Positions 60,949 through 64,000 of a stretch of 64,000 nucleotides of DNA are shown here, in pieces. The stretch's first letter is position 1, and the number at the start of each line of letters is the position of its first letter. The DNA is from G963665925 sp963676345 (GTDB lineage Bacteria; Bacillota; Clostridia; Peptostreptococcales; Acidaminobacteraceae). The position numbers and the translations under genes were made by a program. The stretch is from contig CAXXTS010000001.1 in assembly GCA_963676345.2 (NCBI GenBank), positions 310,001 through 374,000 on the forward strand, written 5' to 3'. The notes below the pieces were generated by a model. That model saw nothing but the letters and a program-made list of their open reading frames with translations. It made no database searches and was not told where the DNA came from.

Positions 60949-62355
60949 CTATCTTCTTACAGTTGCTATTTCTCCATCTATCTTCTGAATGACTGCATCT
61001 TTCAAGGCGTTTTTTACGTTGTAGTGAGAGTGGCCGATCGTAATTTTTGTGCCCGGATACACTTCACTCGCAATAATTTTTGATCCTTGAAGCTTATTCA
61101 TACGCTCCTGAAGCTGCTTGAGCTCCGTAGCGAATTTAGCTAAATCATTGTTGTACTCAATTTTACTAAGCTTAGTCTTGTTGAGCATGCCGGCAAGTTG
61201 TTCATTCCCTGGGGCAGCTTTTTGCTGACGACCAATCATATTGAGTGCTTGATCGAGTTTTTTTATGTTTTCTCTGAGTTCTTTGATTTTTTCGGTAAGA
61301 AATTGATAGCGCTCAATCAGCTCAGAGTCTACACCCAGTGTGATTTTTGTCTGAGTCCCCATATCGGACCCGATCACCTTTGCACTGATCTGTTCTTTTG
61401 CTTTGATTTCACCACCGACAAGAAGTCCTTTTTTTCCCGATATTTTTATTTCACCATCGCAAATTATTTTTGAATGCATGATGGCATCTGCTTCAATATT
61501 TCCACTGACGGTTGCAGTACAGTTATTGATAAAACGACCAATTAAATCACCGCCGCATTCAATAATCGCTTCATCCTGACCCTGAATCCCACGTCCAACA
61601 ACGACGTTACCTGTGGCTTTGATAATAGCGCCTTCAACAACACCCGTTATTTCAACATCTCCATCACACTCGATGCTATAGCCCGTAATGACATTGCCAT
61701 TTACGAGTATTTTACCTTTAAATGAAATATTTCCAGTCTTAACACCAACGTCACTTCTTATCTCTAAAATTTCAATAATGGATACTCTGTGGCCTTCCAT
61801 CTTAATTGTACCATCTGTTGCTGCAATTAAACGCTTTCCATCTTCCGATACAACAACATTTTTCCCGAATTTGAAATTTTCAATTTTACCTGGCTTAGCC
61901 TTGATGACTTTACCTGTTACGGTTAAACCATCCGTCCCTTCAGTTGGATCAATTTGCTCTGCAAGAACATCGCCTTTTCGAACTGTCAAAAACGCATCAA
62001 TGTCCTTGAAGTCAACAGACCCGTCTTCAAGAACTTTTGGCTTTACTTCTCTATTGATATCAACAAGGTACTTGATCTCCCCATCTCTTCCATTCTGGTG
62101 CGGCTTGCCCTTTGCCACAATAACATTCTGCACGCGTTCTGGATGCTGGGCAATCGTATCAACAACATCAAGGTCAACACCTACGGTTATGTTCTTTTCT
62201 TTGAGTTTTGACAAGATTAGATCATGCGTAATAAGTGCGGGGGAATCCCCTGGATCCACTGTCACAGATGCTGAGTAATAATCGCCAGCTATTGTTATTT
62301 TTATGATTGGTTCTTTAGCGTTTGCCATGTCCTGTGTTGTATTTTCATTTGACAC
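60949..62355 (-). CDS. FapA family protein (DUF342)
   Basis: 468 residues, GTG start after GGGTGG. N-terminal flagellar-assembly DUF342 domain (about 1-170, with DLVDVVDTIAQHPE-type and VDPTEGTDGLTVTGK segments), then a right-handed beta-helix of short repeated turns (about 175-330: NISFKGKILVNGNVITGY and similar), then a coiled coil (about 340-410). The family is common in flagellar and chemotaxis clusters; its cellular role is unclear. Confidence 0.9.
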   Translation of the reverse strand: MSNENTTQDMANAKEPIIKITIAGDYYSASVTVDPGDSPALITHDLILSKLKEKNITVGVDLDVVDTIAQHPERVQNVIVAKGKPHQNGRDGEIKYLVDINREVKPKVLEDGSVDFKDIDAFLTVRKGDVLAEQIDPTEGTDGLTVTGKVIKAKPGKIENFKFGKNVVVSEDGKRLIAATDGTIKMEGHRVSIIEILEIRSDVGVKTGNISFKGKILVNGNVITGYSIECDGDVEITGVVEGAIIKATGNVVVGRGIQGQDEAIIECGGDLIGRFINNCTATVSGNIEADAIMHSKIICDGEIKISGKKGLLVGGEIKAKEQISAKVIGSDMGTQTKITLGVDSELIERYQFLTEKIKELRENIKKLDQALNMIGRQQKAAPGNEQLAGMLNKTKLSKIEYNNDLAKFATELKQLQERMNKLQGSKIIASEVYPGTKITIGHSHYNVKNALKDAVIQKIDGEIATVRR

Positions 62356-62383
62356 TTAGACCACCCCGTCATTTCTTTTTTAT

Positions 62384-63124
62384 TTAATATAAGTCCTCGA
62401 TCGCCCCTCTGAGTTTCAAAATAGCTTTTGTATGAAGCTGCGAAATTCTCGATTCAGATATTTCCAGAACACTTGCTATTTCTTTATATGTCAGTTCTGA
62501 AAAGTAATATAGATCTACAATCATCCGCTCACGTTCCGGGAGGGCATCAATACGTTCCATCAATAGTTTCTTCGTTTCCTTATCAAACAAATTTCCTTCT
62601 GGACTGATTTCGCGGTCCTCGGAACGGATGTTGAAATTAGAATTTTCCGAAAGCTTTTCGTCTAAGGACATCACTGACAGGGCACTGGCTTCACCCATGA
62701 ACTTATTCAGGTCTTGAACGCTCATGCCCATTTCTTTCGCAAGCATATCATCAGTAATATTGTCCCCATGACTATTATGCAATCTATTCATCACTTCATC
62801 TAGCTGTTTGAAACGCTGTCTAGTAGATCTTGGGATCCAGTCTAAGGCCCTAATTTGATCAACTATAGCACCTCTGATTCGGATGTTGGCATAGGTTTCA
62901 AATTTCACTTTCTTATCGATATCAAATTTCTCAATAGCATCAATAAGTCCAATAATACCATAGCTTACCAAATCATCGAATTCAACATTTGCATTAAATG
63001 ACGTATATAATCTTCCTGATATAATTTTAACAAGCTCAACATATTCAATTATAAGTTGCTCTTTGGCGTTTTGGCTGCCATCACTCTTATACGCCTTCCA
63101 TAATTCGTTAAGATTATTAGACAT
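62384..63124 (-). CDS. sigD: Flagellar sigma factor (FliA/SigD family)
   Basis: 246 residues, sigma-28 type. Region 2 (about 25-95: LVSYGIIGLIDAIEKFDIDKKVKFETYANIRIRGAIVDQIRALDWIPRS) is the family signature; region 3 (AKEMGMSVQDLNKF) and region 4 (ERMIVDLYYFSELTYKEIASVLEISESRISQLHTKAILKLR) follow. Directs transcription of late flagellar and chemotaxis genes. Between fapA and cheD, as in Bacillus and Clostridia. Confidence 0.96.
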   Translation of the reverse strand: MSNNLNELWKAYKSDGSQNAKEQLIIEYVELVKIISGRLYTSFNANVEFDDLVSYGIIGLIDAIEKFDIDKKVKFETYANIRIRGAIVDQIRALDWIPRSTRQRFKQLDEVMNRLHNSHGDNITDDMLAKEMGMSVQDLNKFMGEASALSVMSLDEKLSENSNFNIRSEDREISPEGNLFDKETKKLLMERIDALPERERMIVDLYYFSELTYKEIASVLEISESRISQLHTKAILKLRGAIEDLY

Positions 63125-63155
63125 GCCAACCTCGTCCCCTTTTTATGCTAAATAT

Positions 63156-63641
63156 CTAAACTGTCTTCGTACCATGGCCGATTGTCTTAATTAAAAGCCG
63201 ACCATCTTCAGGGTAAAATTCAATCGTACGTCCAAAGTTTCCGCCAGTATCGTCCGCCTTTATAGGTATGCCCATGTCTTTAAGTATAGAACGAACCGCG
63301 TCAGCATTTCTTGCGCCTATTTTCATCATGTCGTTGCTGCTGGAAAAAGAAAACATTTGGGCTCCGCCAGCAATTTTTCCGACGAGGCGCCTTTTGTTGG
63401 CGCCCTTAGTTATCATTTCTTTTATCATGTCATCTATTGCCGTATCTGCAAATTTTGCCCGGTTTGAATTATTCCTAATAGTTTGACTGCTTGGCAACAT
63501 AATGTGCGCAAGCCCTGATACTTTTGTTACAGGATCATATAAACAAATTCCAATACAAGACCCTAACCCCAAAGTTGACAATACTTCAGGAGGCCCAGTA
63601 ACTTTCAAATCAGCCATTCCAACTTTAATTACTTGACTCAT
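63156..63641 (-). CDS. cheD: Chemoreceptor glutamine deamidase CheD
   Basis: 161 residues. Catalytic Cys29 (GLGSCIGICLYD) and His46 (GLAHIMLPSS) are visible, with GKIAGGAQMFS further on. Deamidates chemoreceptor glutamines and binds CheC to raise its phosphatase activity. The start overlaps the end of cheC (ATGA), which implies coupled production of the CheC-CheD pair. Confidence 0.96.
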   Translation of the reverse strand: MSQVIKVGMADLKVTGPPEVLSTLGLGSCIGICLYDPVTKVSGLAHIMLPSSQTIRNNSNRAKFADTAIDDMIKEMITKGANKRRLVGKIAGGAQMFSFSSSNDMMKIGARNADAVRSILKDMGIPIKADDTGGNFGRTIEFYPEDGRLLIKTIGHGTKTV

Positions 63642-64000
63642 ATCTGTATCCCTAGACTCCCAAATAACGTATCGTACGAATCCAAGTCAGGTACCAAGAA
63701 GAAAAATCCTCGTACAGAATCATTCTCTTGAAACTCAATGAACTCATTTTCTATAATGAGTATTTTATCACTGACTTGTCCAAATTCAATTGCAGGTACG
63801 CTGAGAACCGCGCCTGCCATGTCTACTGCGATAGATGGAATGGAAATTTTAACATTCAGGTTTGTCAGGCCTGATAAAGATGAAATATATGAACCAGAAA
63901 GTATATTCCCGATCTCTTTGAGAGCTGAGAATGTAAATTCATCCATTGTAGTTTCTTCTCTTGGCATCAGTAAGTTAACGAGTGCCAAAGCATCTTCAAG
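63638..64000 (-). CDS. cheC: CheY-P phosphatase CheC, C-terminal part (runs off window)
   Basis: The frame enters at 64000 and gives the last ~120 residues. FTFSALKEIGNILSGSYISSLSGLTNLNVKISIPSIAVDMAGAVL carries one of the two E-x3-N helix motifs of CheC (E and N in KEIGNIL), the site that removes phosphate from CheY. The first repeat is upstream of the window. The apparent start at 63988 is a TTG inside the gene and not a true start. Confidence 0.88.
   Translation of the reverse strand, partial: LEDALALVNLLMPREETTMDEFTFSALKEIGNILSGSYISSLSGLTNLNVKISIPSIAVDMAGAVLSVPAIEFGQVSDKILIIENEFIEFQENDSVRGFFFLVPDLDSYDTLFGSLGIQI

Noticed and set aside
60418..61083. 221-codon plus-strand frame opposite the flagellar-cluster genes
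   Set aside because: Phe/Leu-rich antisense shadow of charged minus-strand proteins; no ribosome-binding site.
61688..62278. 196-codon plus-strand frame opposite fapA
   Set aside because: Antisense shadow with Ser/Thr/Pro bias; fapA is well supported on the other strand.

Overview
The window is almost wholly chromosomal and reads as a low-GC Gram-positive anaerobe of the class Clostridia. The indicators are the gene orders ftsK-rimO-pgsA-cinA-recA-rny, rimP-nusA-ylxR-ylxQ-infB-rbfA-nrnA-truB-ribF-rpsO-pnp and rpsB-tsf-pyrH-frr-uppS-cdsA-dxr-rseP-ispG-polC, the Gram-positive replicase PolC, RNase Y, SpoVS-like proteins and a Firmicutes-type LexA box in front of recA. A motile amino-acid fermenter near Fusibacter/Acidaminobacter is my guess; nothing in the window fixes the genus. 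Nearly every gene is on the minus strand.

Layout. 1-205: 5' end of an aromatic amino-acid ammonia-lyase gene (hutH-like). 463-10572: a Tad/type IV-pilus-like locus read leftward from one strong promoter: CpaB-like SAF protein, CpaE-like ATPase, TadA-like ATPase, TadB- and TadC-like membrane proteins, two tiny membrane peptides, two pseudopilin-like proteins, a prepilin peptidase, a Ser/Thr protein kinase and two unknown membrane proteins. 10784-15047: GrpB-family protein, an unknown 225-residue protein, purB, an isochorismatase-family hydrolase and two tandem SpoVS-like genes. 15415-22601: the whole glycine cleavage system (gcvT-gcvH-gcvPA-gcvPB-lpd) behind a tandem glycine riboswitch, with lipA divergent from it. 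22857-24401: rny. 24595-25646: a plus-strand island described below. 25672-62355 and beyond: housekeeping operons. 60132-64000: end of a flagellar/chemotaxis cluster (DUF6115-like protein, FapA, SigD/FliA, CheD, CheC).

The most unusual part is the plus-strand island between rny and recA. A strong promoter drives a second tandem glycine riboswitch and its terminator. Next come a 26-bp perfect hairpin and three tandem copies of a 58-59 bp repeat. The island ends in a 99-codon ORF with a good ribosome-binding site and an in-frame TGA at codon 32. That TGA lies in a Cys-x-x-TGA context and is followed, 26 nt later, by a small hairpin with a GUG loop, which fits a bacterial SECIS element. I read it as a candidate, unrecognised selenoprotein, possibly under glycine control.

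Other points: truB is split by a one-base deletion in a run of six A's; the TadA-like ATPase has Ala in place of the usual Gly of its Walker A motif; the Tad-like locus lacks any protein with a recognisable Flp/prepilin cleavage motif; and the hairpin after purB buries the ribosome-binding site of the next gene. Several starts are moved from the longest ORF to an internal codon with a proper ribosome-binding site; the reason is given in each entry.
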